The notes: a model not told the origin generated them from the sequence alone. Positions 26,937-35,941 are shown, counted from the stretch's first letter. The stretch: 37,175 bases of DNA from Hyphomonadaceae bacterium (GCA_022760335.1 JALEGE010000100.1:1-37175); one strand, 5' to 3'. Numbers and translations are program-made.

Positions 26937-27830
26937 ATGAATGCGCTAGTCACAGAAATCGTTTTGCCGCTCGGCTTGTTCTTGCTGATGATCGGCATGG
27001 GCCTATCGCTAAAACTGTCTGACTTCCTGCGCGTGTTCAGGGAGAAATGGCCCGTGACGCTTGGCGTGCTTTCCATGCTGATAGTTCTGCCCGGCCTTGG
27101 GTTCTTGATGGCCTCGATGTTTGAGCTGCCGCCGGAAATCGCGGTGGGGATTGTGCTTGTGGCGACATGCCCTGGGGGCATGTTTTCAAACCTGATGACT
27201 GATTATGCGCGGGGCAATCTGGCCCTGTCCATCACACTGACCGCCGTCATCAGCACCATTTATGTCTTCACGATTCCCTTCTGGTCTGACCTGGCGATCG
27301 CGAGATTTTTGGCGACCGAGGCGGAAATCGGACTGCCATTTATCCAGACGCTTGCGCCGCTCGTCCTTTTTGTTCTGCTTCCCATCGCGATCGGCGTGTT
27401 GATCAATACGCGCGCCCCCAGCTGGGCTCAGCGCTGGCGTGGGATGGTCAAGAATACGGCCGCTATAATCGTCTTTGCCATCATGATCTTCGTGGCGACG
27501 TCTCAGGATTCCGAAACGGTTGAAAATCTTCCGGCCATTTTCATTGCGGTCATCGCATTGAATCTTGCATCGGTCGCGTTCGCGGCGGTTGTGGGTTGGC
27601 TGGGGCGGTTGAGCGCGCGGGATATGGTGGCGCTGGTGACCGAGCACGCAGTGCGCCAGGAGGGGACTGGCATCTATATCGCTGTGACGCTTTTGGGGAG
27701 CACAACCATGGCTTTGCCGCTTCTGCTGAATTCGATGGTAGGTCTTTTGCTGTCGCTGATTATCATCCTGCTGTCTCGGCTCCATCAGGCGCGCAAGGGT
27801 GAGGCTCAGCCTTCGGAGTCCGCGCGCTAA
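26937..27830 (+). CDS. BASS-family (bile acid:sodium symporter) transporter
   Basis: A 297-residue membrane protein with about nine to ten hydrophobic helices. VATCPGGMFSNLMTDYARGN followed by LALSITLTAVISTIYVF is the hallmark BASS segment (compare CCPGG-x-x-SN and NVALSV-T in characterised members). The second crossover helix is LVTEHAVRQEGTGIYIAVTL. The family carries bile salts, pantoate, 2-oxoacids and other organic anions with sodium. It is the first gene after site B, followed 55 bases later by another transporter. It probably moves an organic acid across the inner membrane, with the divergent TonB receptor acting at the outer membrane. Confidence 0.85.
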   Translation: MNALVTEIVLPLGLFLLMIGMGLSLKLSDFLRVFREKWPVTLGVLSMLIVLPGLGFLMASMFELPPEIAVGIVLVATCPGGMFSNLMTDYARGNLALSITLTAVISTIYVFTIPFWSDLAIARFLATEAEIGLPFIQTLAPLVLFVLLPIAIGVLINTRAPSWAQRWRGMVKNTAAIIVFAIMIFVATSQDSETVENLPAIFIAVIALNLASVAFAAVVGWLGRLSARDMVALVTEHAVRQEGTGIYIAVTLLGSTTMALPLLLNSMVGLLLSLIIILLSRLHQARKGEAQPSESAR

Positions 27831-27885
27831 ATTACGTGGCGCGAAACACCCTATATTCCAACGCAATGACAGTTGAGGCTTCGTG

Positions 27886-29319
27886 ATGAGCTCAATCCGC
27901 AAGGTCGGCCTGGCCACCAAAACAGCCTATGGACTAGGGCAGATGGCCGAAGGCGTCGTGACGATCGTCTTCCTCATTTTTCTGCTCTTCTACTATAATC
28001 AGGTCCTCGGCCTTTCAGGGACGGCGACCGGGCTTGCGCTTTTCCTTGCGCTCTTGGTGGACGCTATTACCGACCCTCTAATGGGGGCCCTGTCGGATCG
28101 AACGCGGTCGCGCTGGGGGCGTAGACACCCCTATCTCTATGCTGCAATCCTCCCGCTGCCGATTGCCTTTGTCCTTCTGTTCTCGCCGCCCGATGGGTTG
28201 GGCGATGTGGGGTTGTTTGCCTGGCTAGTCTTCTTTGCGGTGCTTGTCCGGCTCGGGCTGACCGTATTCTTCGTGCCGCACCTGGCGCTCGGGGCGGAGT
28301 TGTCTGCCGACTATCATGAGCGAAACCAGATCGTTGCCTTCCGGCAGTTCTTTTCCATGTGCGGTTATCTGGTCGCGCTGATCGTCGGGTTCGGGGTCTT
28401 CTTTGTTTCCAGCGAGGCGTACCCGAATGGTCAGATGAACCCTGGTGCGTATCCGGCGTTTGCCATGATCATGGCGGGCGTTATTGCCGCGAGCATGCTG
28501 GTTTCGGCCTTGGGCACGCACTCTCAGGTTGGAAAGCTGCCATCCAGAGCGGGCAATCTTGCGCAGTCTTATTCCTTGCGCGCGGACTTGATGGCGATTT
28601 TTGCCAATCGGTCTTTCAGGTTTCTCGTCCTTGGCATGCTCTTGTTCTACATTGTGTTTGGCGTTCGAGGCAGTCTGAGCCTGCATGTCTTCACCTATTA
28701 TTGGGAGCTCGGCAGTGGGGCGATCCAGACCATCACCACTTCGACGATTTTGGGGCTCATCGTCGGGGTTGTGATCTGGGCGGTAGCGGGGCGTTTCTTC
28801 GAGAAGCGGACCGGGTTTATTCTCGGTTTCATGGGGTGGGTCGGCTTCACGGCCTGGCCGGTGTTGCAGGATCTGCTCGGGCTTTATCCCGGCACAGCCA
28901 GTGCGGCCTATGTTGGTGTGATCGTCTGGACAAGTATCGCGGCAAGCATCATGGGGGCAGCAACGAATGTCTTTGCCGGGTCCATGATCGCCGACTGTAT
29001 CGACGAGAATGAGCTGGACACCGGGCAAAGGCAGGAGGGGGCCTTTTTTGGCGCTTTTACAATCGCATCCAAGTCGACGACGGGTTTGGGGACATGGCTG
29101 GCGGGCCTGGCCCTGGACATAATCGACTTTCCTGCCAATGCGGAACCGGGGCAGGTTGATGAGGCCACGCTTGTGAAGCTGGGGCTCATGGCAGGCCCGC
29201 TGCTTATTGTCGGGGGGCTGGCTGCTCTCTTCTTTATTCGACGCTATGCCCTGACACGGGAGCGATACCAGGAAATACAATCAGCCCTGAAGCGCGTCAG
29301 GGCTGAGCGTGGCGTGTGA
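27886..29319 (+). CDS. GPH-family MFS transporter (MelB-like sugar/glycoside:cation symporter)
   Basis: A 477-residue, twelve-helix transporter. The family signature is LVDAITDPLMGALSDRTRSR followed by WGRRHPYLY (residues about 58-86). The N-terminus is TKTAYGLGQMAEGVVTIVF. The later loops ADCIDENELDTGQRQEGAFF and IASKSTTGLGTWLAG are also typical of GPH transporters. I take the ATG at 27886 rather than the GTG three bases upstream. GPH proteins usually carry sugars, glycosides or glucuronides, although many alphaproteobacterial members near beta-oxidation genes have unknown substrates. It is probably co-transcribed with the BASS gene. Confidence 0.85.
   Translation: MSSIRKVGLATKTAYGLGQMAEGVVTIVFLIFLLFYYNQVLGLSGTATGLALFLALLVDAITDPLMGALSDRTRSRWGRRHPYLYAAILPLPIAFVLLFSPPDGLGDVGLFAWLVFFAVLVRLGLTVFFVPHLALGAELSADYHERNQIVAFRQFFSMCGYLVALIVGFGVFFVSSEAYPNGQMNPGAYPAFAMIMAGVIAASMLVSALGTHSQVGKLPSRAGNLAQSYSLRADLMAIFANRSFRFLVLGMLLFYIVFGVRGSLSLHVFTYYWELGSGAIQTITTSTILGLIVGVVIWAVAGRFFEKRTGFILGFMGWVGFTAWPVLQDLLGLYPGTASAAYVGVIVWTSIAASIMGAATNVFAGSMIADCIDENELDTGQRQEGAFFGAFTIASKSTTGLGTWLAGLALDIIDFPANAEPGQVDEATLVKLGLMAGPLLIVGGLAALFFIRRYALTRERYQEIQSALKRVRAERGV
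29281..29306 (-). terminator. Hairpin terminator between convergent GPH and crotonase genes
   Basis: TCAGCCCTGA (29281-29290) and TCAGGGCTGA (29297-29306) are perfect 10-base arms around AGCGCG. On the minus strand TTGTATTT follows, so it can end the crotonase transcript, although it lies inside the last codons of the GPH gene. Confidence 0.55.
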
Positions 29320-29332
29320 GCGGGCCTGGCCT

Positions 29333-30187
29333 TTATTTTTTTTCGGATGTCGGCAGCGAGAAGATCGTGGGATCAATGACCTGCCCGAACTTCAACTGAT
29401 TGTGCGTGTGGGCGACGTGGTGCAGCCCAAAGGCTACTTTTATAGCGGTGGGGCGGCCTTGGGCATCTTCGGCGGCATTCACCGCTTCCTTGGCGAGGCG
29501 AAGGGCGAACATGGGTTTCTGGGCGATCTTCCGCGCCATGGCGGTCGCTTCATCCAGAAGAGACTCTGTGGGAACAACGTGGTTGACCATGCCGAGCTTT
29601 TGCGCGTCGGTGGCTGAGAGCCAGTCGGATGTGAACAGTAGTTCCTTGGCCTTTCGGGTGCCGACTTCCCAGGGGTGGACGAAATACTCCACGCCGCCGA
29701 TCCCCATGGAAACGGTGTTGTCCTGAAATTCGGCGTCTTCGGCGGCAAGGATGATGTCGCACGGCCAGGCCAACATGAGGCCGCCGGCAATGCACTTGCC
29801 CTGGACCGCGGCGATGGTGGGCTTGGGCAGGTTGCGCCAGCGTTCGCAGAAATCGACGAAGATCTCTCTTTCCCGCGTGAAGAGGGGCGAGGCGCCGCCT
29901 TCTGAGTAGCCGTCCCAGGTGCCAACGGTCTTGAAGCGGCTCATGCCCTCGAACAGCACGTCCATGCTGGGGGCTTCGCGCAGATCGTGGCCGGCAGAAA
30001 AATGAGGTCCATTGGCGGCCAGAATGATCACCTTGACCTTTTCGTCCTGAGCCGCGCGGTCAAAGGCGTCGTTCAGCGCATAAAGCAGGGCTGTGTTCTG
30101 GGCGTTGCGCGCGTCGGGCCGATTAAGCTGAATAATTGCAATACATTCGTCCAAAATTGTGTACAGGATGGGGTCTTCGGAAGACAT
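29333..30187 (-). CDS. Crotonase-family protein lacking the usual hydratase glutamates
   Basis: A 284-residue enoyl-CoA hydratase/isomerase-fold protein. It shows RPDARNAQNTAL, AANGPHFSAGHDLRE (CoA/oxyanion loop) and AAVQGKCIAGGLMLAWPCD. Then come EFQDNTVSMGIGGVEYFVHP and WEVGTRKAKELLFTSD. Aligned by eye with rat enoyl-CoA hydratase, the two catalytic glutamates (E144 and E164) are replaced by M138 and T158, so simple hydration is doubtful. It may be an isomerase, hydrolase, lyase or retro-Claisen-type enzyme. The start is the ATG at 30187 with GGAG 8 bases before it. It is divergent from the thiolase operon, and site A lies between them. Confidence 0.88.
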   Translation of the reverse strand: MSSEDPILYTILDECIAIIQLNRPDARNAQNTALLYALNDAFDRAAQDEKVKVIILAANGPHFSAGHDLREAPSMDVLFEGMSRFKTVGTWDGYSEGGASPLFTREREIFVDFCERWRNLPKPTIAAVQGKCIAGGLMLAWPCDIILAAEDAEFQDNTVSMGIGGVEYFVHPWEVGTRKAKELLFTSDWLSATDAQKLGMVNHVVPTESLLDEATAMARKIAQKPMFALRLAKEAVNAAEDAQGRPTAIKVAFGLHHVAHTHNQLKFGQVIDPTIFSLPTSEKK

Positions 30188-30259
30188 GTTTAGCTCCAAG
30201 CCTTATTGATAACTGATTCAACAATACCTCTTGACGATTTTTGGGGTCAATGAAATACA

Positions 30260-30275
30260 TGTACAAATGTACAAA
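30260..30275. promoter_or_regulatory. Site A of the shared operator, between crotonase and thiolase operon
   Basis: TGTACAAATGTACAAA contains the best copy of the dyad, TGTACA-AA-TGTACA (30260-30273). It overlaps another palindrome, TACATGTA (30256-30263). A TTGACG (30231-30236), itself within TTGAC-N10-GTCAA (30231-30250), could be the -35 hexamer of the thiolase operon. Confidence 0.55.
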
Positions 30276-30327
30276 AAAAGATCTCGCCAGTCGGTTTTGG
30301 CCCGAGATATGATACGGGGAAGATACC

Positions 30328-31536
30328 TTGAGCGACGCTTATATTTACGATGCAGTGCGTACGCCGCGCGGTCGCGGGAATGCGAAAGGGGCGCTGAACG
30401 GCGTGACGCCGGCGACCCTTGGAGCCAGCGTTCTTAATGCCCTCAAGCAGCGTCTCGACCTGGACACGAGCGATGTCGACGATGTTGTCTTCGGGTGTGT
30501 CAGCCCGACAGAAGAGCAGGGCGGTGATATCGGACGTATTTCTGTGCTGATGTCTGATTTTGACTGGTCGGTTTCAGGCATCCAGCTCCATCGACATTGC
30601 GCCTCCGGCCTGGATGGCTGCAATTTTGCTGCCGCACTTGTTGGTAGTGGACAGGCAGATTTCGCAGTCGGAGGCGGCGTGGAGAGCATGTCCCGCGTTC
30701 CCATGGGTGCCGGGGGGAGTGCCTGGATCGGTGATCCCGACGTCGCGATGCGGACCTATTTTGCGCCTCAGGGCGTCGGCGCCGACCTCATTGCAACGAT
30801 GAACGGTTTCAGCCGGCTAGATGTCGACCAGTATGCCGTTGAAAGTCAGCAGCTCGCAGCAGAGGCCTGGCAGGAAGAACGGTTCGCGAAATCGATTATC
30901 CCTATTGTGGACAAGAACGGTGTCACTGTCCTCGACAAGGACGAGCACATGCGCCCCGGGACGACCCTGGATGTTCTGGCAAAATTGCCATCCTCTTTTG
31001 CCGGAGTTGGTCGCGATGTTGGCTATGATCGGCTCTCTGCGATGCGTTATCCCGGTGTGGAAGCGATCGACCATGTTCACACAGCCGGTAATTCCAGCGG
31101 CATTGTGGATGGGGCATCCGCTGTCTTGTTCGGAAGCTTGGCGGCCGGAGAGAAGATCGGTAGGAAGCCGCGCGCGCGGGTCCGCGCATTCGCCACGACC
31201 GGAACCGATCCGCATATCATGCTGACGGGTCCAACACCGGCAGCGCAGAAGGCGTTGAAGCGAGCCGGGATGACGGCGTCCGATATCGACATTTTCGAAC
31301 TCAACGAGGCGTTTGCCTCGGTTGTGCTGCTCTTCATGCGCGAAATGGGGATCGAACGGGACTGCATCAATGTGAATGGCGGGGCGATCGCCCTCGGTCA
31401 TCCGCTAGGTGCGACGGGGGGCATGATCCTCGGCACAGTTCTCGATGAATTGGAGCGCCGCGACGCCGAAACAGGCCTGATCAATATGTGTGTCGGCCAA
31501 GGTCAGGGCATTGCGACCATCATTGAGCGGGTTTGA
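30328..31536 (+). CDS. Thiolase (acetyl-CoA C-acyltransferase)
   Basis: A 402-residue thiolase of the FadA/AtoB type. It has nucleophile C91 in HRHCASGLDGCN, GGGVESMSRVPMG, histidine H358 in NGGAIALGHPLGATGG, and the second catalytic cysteine C388 in CVGQGQGIATI. It cleaves a 3-oxoacyl-CoA in beta-oxidation. The start codon is TTG at 30328 (SDAYIYDAVRTPRGR), with GGGGAAG 5 bases before it. No ATG lies near, and the family N-terminus begins exactly here. It is the first gene of the plus-strand operon. The FadB/FadJ-like gene follows after 19 bases, as in typical FadA-FadB pairs, but in reverse order to E. coli fadBA. Confidence 0.92.
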   Translation: MSDAYIYDAVRTPRGRGNAKGALNGVTPATLGASVLNALKQRLDLDTSDVDDVVFGCVSPTEEQGGDIGRISVLMSDFDWSVSGIQLHRHCASGLDGCNFAAALVGSGQADFAVGGGVESMSRVPMGAGGSAWIGDPDVAMRTYFAPQGVGADLIATMNGFSRLDVDQYAVESQQLAAEAWQEERFAKSIIPIVDKNGVTVLDKDEHMRPGTTLDVLAKLPSSFAGVGRDVGYDRLSAMRYPGVEAIDHVHTAGNSSGIVDGASAVLFGSLAAGEKIGRKPRARVRAFATTGTDPHIMLTGPTPAAQKALKRAGMTASDIDIFELNEAFASVVLLFMREMGIERDCINVNGGAIALGHPLGATGGMILGTVLDELERRDAETGLINMCVGQGQGIATIIERV

Positions 31537-31555
31537 GGGGCGAGGAGACAACAAG

Positions 31556-33769
31556 ATGATTAATACCGAAGTCCGCCCTGATGGGATTGCCGTTCTGGTC
31601 TGGGATATGCCTGACCGTTCAGCGAATGTGCTCAATGAAGCTTCCATTGCTGCATTTGTGGAGGCGGTGAATGCCGCGGTGACAGATCCCGATGTCAAAG
31701 GGATCATTCTTGCTTCGGCCAAGTCCGATTTCATTGCGGGCGCCGATCTGGAGATGCTGCAAGGCTTTGCTGACGGTGACGTCCTGCCGGCTGAAGAGTT
31801 CTACGCTTATTCGCTGGAAGGTGACGGGCTTAACGCCACGCTGCGCCGGATGGAGACCAGCGGCAAACCGGTTGTTGCCGCCATTACGGGTACCGCGCTC
31901 GGCGGTGGGTTCGAGCTTTGTCTCGCATGCCATCACCGGGTTGTCCTTGACGCCCCGTCGATCCGTCTCGGTCTTCCGGAAGCAACGCTTGGCCTGTTGC
32001 CAGCAACTGGTGGCACACAACGCCTGGGCCGTATGCTTGGCTGGCGCAAGGCGGCAGATCTCCTTTTGTCCGGCGCGCGGCTAACGGCGCAAAAGGCGTT
32101 GAGCCTCGGCCTCGTTGATGAAATCCTGGACCAGAATGCGCTGCTGGAAGCTGGCGTAACTGGCCCGGCTGTGGAACGCGAAGCGGTCATCGCCGCAGCC
32201 GCGCAGTGGATCCATGCCAATCCGGATGCGCGCCAGCCCTGGGATAAGCGCGGCTTCACGCTGCCCGGTGGCGGGTATTACGATCCTGTCGGCCTGGGCG
32301 ATTCCACGGCGCTTATCACCAAGGTCTTTGTGTCCACGCAAGGCAATGTGCCTGCCCAGAAAGCCATCCTGACCTGCTTGCATGATGGCCTTCTGGCCTC
32401 GATGGATGCAGGACTGCGCGTGGAGTGTCGGGAGTTCTACGGCCTGCTCGCCGATCCGACGGCGGGCAACATGATCCGCAGCCTATTCTTCAACATGCAG
32501 CGGGCGCGAAAACTCGAGCGCCGGCCGAAATCGGTAGACGTTCGCAAGTTTGAAAAAGTCGGCGTGCTTGGCGCGGGCATGATGGGGGCCGGCATTGCAC
32601 TGGTTACCGCACAGTCCGGCGCGCAAGTCGTTCTGCTCGACCGCAGTATGGATTATGCCAGCAAGGGCAAGGCGTATTCTGAAAAGGTCCTGCAGAAATC
32701 AGTCCAGCGTGGAAAGCTTTCCGCGTCAGCGCGTGAAGAGGTGCTCTCGCGCATCCTTCCGACGAGCGATTATACCGACCTGGAAGGCTGCGATCTCGTC
32801 GTCGAGGCTGTTTTTGAGGATCGGGCGATCAAGGCCGATGTCACGCAAAAATCCGAGGCGGTAATCCGGCCTGATGCGGTCTTCGGAACAAACACCTCGA
32901 CCCTGCCGATCACTGGCCTTGCGGAAGCCTCCAGCCGGCCGGAGCAATTCATCGGTCTGCATTTCTTCTCGCCTGTCGACCGCATGGATCTGGTCGAGAT
33001 CATCTGCGGGACGGAAACCAGCGAGACAACGCTGGCCCAGGCGCTCGATTATGTCGCCCAGATCGGCAAGACACCGATCATCGTGAATGATCATCGCGGA
33101 TTTTACACCTCGCGCGTGTTCGGAACCTATACGCATGAAGGGGCGGCTCTGCTGTTGGAAGGCAAGCCGCCGGCCCTGATCGAGAATGTTGCGCGCATGA
33201 CCGGTATGCCTGTGCCGCCGCTCGCCTTGCTTGATGAGATTTCCCTGGATCTTGTGCTTACCGTGCGCCGTCAGACCCAGGCCGATCTGGGCAGCGCATT
33301 CGAGAAAATGCCGCTCGATGACATCTCTGCTCTGTTTGTCGATGAGCTCGGTCGTCTTGGCCGGAAGAGTGGCAAGGGATTTTATGAGTATGATGACGGC
33401 GGAAAGCGGCTCTGGCCGGGACTGGCAGAGCATTTCCCCGTCGGTCCCATGAATGATGACATGGTCGATGAGATCAAACAGCGGCTGCTCTACATCCAGG
33501 CGTTGGAAACCGCGCGCTGTTTCGATGAAGGCGTCATTACCGATGCCGGCGATGCCGATATCGGCGCCATTCTGGGATGGGGCTTCCCAGCCTATACCGG
33601 GGGTCCTCTCTCTCTGATCGACACGGTCGGCGTTGATCGCTTTGTCCGTGAATGTGACGCGCTGGCCCAGAAGTATGGAGCTCGCTTTCAGCCGCCAGCC
33701 TCCTTGCGCACGATGGCTGAGCGGGGCGAGACATTTCACCCCCGCGGCGCCGCAAAGTCGGCAGCGTGA
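31556..33769 (+). CDS. Bifunctional enoyl-CoA hydratase/3-hydroxyacyl-CoA dehydrogenase (FadB/FadJ type)
   Basis: A 737-residue two-domain protein. The N-terminal crotonase part has GTALGGGFELCLACHHRVV and LGLPEATLGLLPATGGTQR; both catalytic glutamates (E120, E142) are present. The dehydrogenase part has an NAD-binding fold VGVLGAGMMGAGIALVTAQS (335-354) and EAVFEDRAIKADV. It also has NTSTLPITGLAE and IGLHFFSPVDRMDLVEII, with H469 and E481 as the catalytic pair. It converts trans-2-enoyl-CoA to 3-oxoacyl-CoA. GAGGAG is 8 bases before the ATG at 31556; the upstream extension of the frame is unlikely. It is the intact partner of the odd crotonase at 29333-30187. Confidence 0.93.
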   Translation: MINTEVRPDGIAVLVWDMPDRSANVLNEASIAAFVEAVNAAVTDPDVKGIILASAKSDFIAGADLEMLQGFADGDVLPAEEFYAYSLEGDGLNATLRRMETSGKPVVAAITGTALGGGFELCLACHHRVVLDAPSIRLGLPEATLGLLPATGGTQRLGRMLGWRKAADLLLSGARLTAQKALSLGLVDEILDQNALLEAGVTGPAVEREAVIAAAAQWIHANPDARQPWDKRGFTLPGGGYYDPVGLGDSTALITKVFVSTQGNVPAQKAILTCLHDGLLASMDAGLRVECREFYGLLADPTAGNMIRSLFFNMQRARKLERRPKSVDVRKFEKVGVLGAGMMGAGIALVTAQSGAQVVLLDRSMDYASKGKAYSEKVLQKSVQRGKLSASAREEVLSRILPTSDYTDLEGCDLVVEAVFEDRAIKADVTQKSEAVIRPDAVFGTNTSTLPITGLAEASSRPEQFIGLHFFSPVDRMDLVEIICGTETSETTLAQALDYVAQIGKTPIIVNDHRGFYTSRVFGTYTHEGAALLLEGKPPALIENVARMTGMPVPPLALLDEISLDLVLTVRRQTQADLGSAFEKMPLDDISALFVDELGRLGRKSGKGFYEYDDGGKRLWPGLAEHFPVGPMNDDMVDEIKQRLLYIQALETARCFDEGVITDAGDADIGAILGWGFPAYTGGPLSLIDTVGVDRFVRECDALAQKYGARFQPPASLRTMAERGETFHPRGAAKSAA

Positions 33770-33792
33770 CAAGAACTGCATTGGGATCAGAC

Positions 33793-34722
33793 ATGACAAG
33801 TCATCTGGATTTTGAAGGACGCGTCGCAGTCGTCACTGGCGCAGGCGGGGGGCTCGGCAGGTCACACGCCAAACTCCTTGCGTCGCGTGGCGCTGTCGTT
33901 GTGGTCAATGATATCGGCACCATCGCAACAGATGCAGGCCCCGTTTCGGCCGCACAGCGTGTGGTCGAGGAAATCCAGACCGCCGGCGGTTCAGCCGTAG
34001 CCGACCTGCACAGTGTTCAGGATGGCGAAAAGATCGTGGAAACCGCGCTCTCCCATTTTGGACGCGTCGACATCGCCATCTGCAATGCCGGCATTCTGCG
34101 TGACCGGTCTTTCAAGAAAATGACCCAGCAGGAATGGGACGAGATCCTCGATGTTCATCTGACCGGCAGCTTTAAAGTCGCCCACGCGGCCTGGCCCCAT
34201 TTCCAGGAGCGCGGATATGGCCGACTGGTCTTCACCGCATCTGCGGCTGGCCTGTACGGTAATTTTGGCCAGGCCAATTATTCTGCAGCCAAACTCGGCA
34301 TTTATGGACTGACGCGCACGCTTGCGGTCGAGGGCGCTGGCAAGAATATCCGCAGCAATTGCATCGCGCCGCTGGCTGCTTCGCAGATGGCAGGAACGGT
34401 ATTTTCGGACGAGATGATGGAGAAGCTCCAGCCAGAGGCAGTTAGCCCGCTGGTCGGCCTGCTCTGTCATGAGACCTGCCCGGACAATGGCGCCATGTTT
34501 GAAGTGGGCGGTGGCTGGATAGGCAAGGTCAGGTGGGAGCGCGCCGGTGGCGCTGCTTTTGATCCGGTCGCCGGACATTCCATCGAAGATGTTGCGGGCG
34601 TCTGGTCAAAGATCACGGACTTTCCGTCTGGTGACCATCCCGATGATGTGGCGAGTTGCTTTGCCCCCTTCGCGCGCAATTTGGGCATCGATCTCAGCCT
34701 CGTCGCGCGTGAAAAAAATTGA
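33793..34722 (+). CDS. Short-chain dehydrogenase, MFE-2/17-beta-HSD4-like
   Basis: A 309-residue SDR. It has VAVVTGAGGGLGRSHAKLLA (11-30), the acidic residue D40 in VVVVNDIG (favouring NAD), NAG at 98-100, and S150, Y163 and K167 as the catalytic set in VFTASAAGLYGNFGQ and ANYSAAKLG. The N-terminal pattern FEGRVAVVTGAGGGLGRSHA and the long C-terminal part resemble the dehydrogenase unit of peroxisomal multifunctional enzyme 2, whose relatives oxidise 3-hydroxyacyl-CoAs of branched or steroid side chains. The start is the ATG at 33793. A GTG at 33766 overlapping the upstream stop (GTGA) is a possible alternative that would add nine residues. Confidence 0.88.
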   Translation: MTSHLDFEGRVAVVTGAGGGLGRSHAKLLASRGAVVVVNDIGTIATDAGPVSAAQRVVEEIQTAGGSAVADLHSVQDGEKIVETALSHFGRVDIAICNAGILRDRSFKKMTQQEWDEILDVHLTGSFKVAHAAWPHFQERGYGRLVFTASAAGLYGNFGQANYSAAKLGIYGLTRTLAVEGAGKNIRSNCIAPLAASQMAGTVFSDEMMEKLQPEAVSPLVGLLCHETCPDNGAMFEVGGGWIGKVRWERAGGAAFDPVAGHSIEDVAGVWSKITDFPSGDHPDDVASCFAPFARNLGIDLSLVAREKN

Positions 34723-34748
34723 ACCGATCGAGCCAGGAGAGAACGATC

Positions 34749-35933
34749 ATGACCAGCAATGTCTATGTCGCCGGCGTCGGAATGGTGCCATTTTCAACGC
34801 CGAGCAAAGGCGCGCTTTACACAGACCTTGGCGCAGCCGCCATTCAGCAAGCCCTTGCCGATGCGGGCCTGACCTACGATCAGGTTCAGCAAGCTTATGC
34901 CGGCTACGTGTATGGCGATTCAACCTGCGGTCAGAATGTCGCCTACAAGGTTGGGATGACCGGTATTCCGGTCGTGAATGTGAACAATAATTGCTCGACG
35001 GGTTCAACGGCGCTGTTTCTGGCGCGGCAGGCTATCGAGCACGGCATTGCCGATTGCGTGCTGGCTGTGGGTTTCGAGCAGATGTCGCCGGGCGCGCTGA
35101 AGAACTATTTTGAAGACCGGCCGAATCCGGTGGAGCCCTTTGCAATGGCCATGAATGGCATTCAGGGCCTGGACCCAGCCACGCCCATCGCGGCTCAGCT
35201 TTTCGGGGGTGGTGGTGTCGAACACATGCAGAAATACGGCACCCGGGCAGAGACTTTCGGGAAAATCTCCGTCAAGGCCAGACAGCATGCCGCGAGAAAT
35301 CCGAAAGCGGTCTTCAAGGATCTTCTGAGCCTGGAAGAGATCCTGGCCGCGCCAATGATTTTTAATCCGCTGACACGCTTCCAATGCTGCCCGCCGACGA
35401 ATGGTGGAGCGGCGGCGATTTTGTGCTCTGAGCAATTCATGAACAAGCACGGCCTCTCCAAGGCGGTGAAGATCAAGTCTCAGGCGATGACAACCGATAC
35501 ACCAGCAGCTTTCAAGGGCGGCAGCATGATGCAGGTCGTCGGGTATGGCATGACAGACCGTGCCGCAAATCAGGTTTATGAGTCTTCGGGCGTCGACCCC
35601 AGGGACATCCCCGTCTGTGAGCTGCACGACTGCTTCACGGCCAACGAACTCATAACCTATGAGGGCCTGGGGCTGATTGATGAGGGGCAAGCCGAGCAGT
35701 TCATCAATGATGGTGGGAACACATATGGCGGCCAGTGTGTGACCAATCCATCGGGTGGTTTGCTCTCAAAGGGGCACCCTCTGGGCGCAACGGGCCTGGC
35801 ACAATGCTATGAACTGACACTTCAATTGCGCGGTCAGGCTGAAGAGCGCCAGGTCGATAATGCCCGTCTCGCCCTGCAACACAATCTGGGCCTTGGCGGC
35901 GCGTGCGTCGTCACGCTCTACGAAGCTGTCTGA
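34749..35933 (+). CDS. SCP-x-type thiolase (lipid-transfer-protein-like thiolase)
   Basis: A 394-residue thiolase-like protein. It has C82 in NVNNNCSTGSTALFLARQA, LAVGFEQMSPG, and the variant second motif ELHDCFTANELITYE. C-terminally it has SKGHPLGATGLAQCYEL and LALQHNLGLGGACVVTLYE. NNNCSTGS and HDCFTANE mark the SCP-x/Ltp type, which cleaves branched 3-oxoacyl-CoAs such as those of sterol and bile-acid side chains in other organisms. AGGAG is 10 bases before the ATG at 34749. The frame is open 30 bases further up, overlapping the SDR end. With the SDR it forms a second, branched-acyl set beside the FadA/FadB pair. Confidence 0.9.
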   Translation: MTSNVYVAGVGMVPFSTPSKGALYTDLGAAAIQQALADAGLTYDQVQQAYAGYVYGDSTCGQNVAYKVGMTGIPVVNVNNNCSTGSTALFLARQAIEHGIADCVLAVGFEQMSPGALKNYFEDRPNPVEPFAMAMNGIQGLDPATPIAAQLFGGGGVEHMQKYGTRAETFGKISVKARQHAARNPKAVFKDLLSLEEILAAPMIFNPLTRFQCCPPTNGGAAAILCSEQFMNKHGLSKAVKIKSQAMTTDTPAAFKGGSMMQVVGYGMTDRAANQVYESSGVDPRDIPVCELHDCFTANELITYEGLGLIDEGQAEQFINDGGNTYGGQCVTNPSGGLLSKGHPLGATGLAQCYELTLQLRGQAEERQVDNARLALQHNLGLGGACVVTLYEAV

Positions 35934-35941
35934 TCACCGCA

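Noticed and set aside
28225-29280. Open minus-strand frame of 351 codons
   Set aside because: Antisense to the GPH transporter; strongly polar translation lacking motifs, as expected for the complement of a hydrophobic protein.
32726-33799. Open minus-strand frame of 357 codons
   Set aside because: Antisense to the FadB/FadJ-type gene, whose catalytic residues are all visible on the plus strand.
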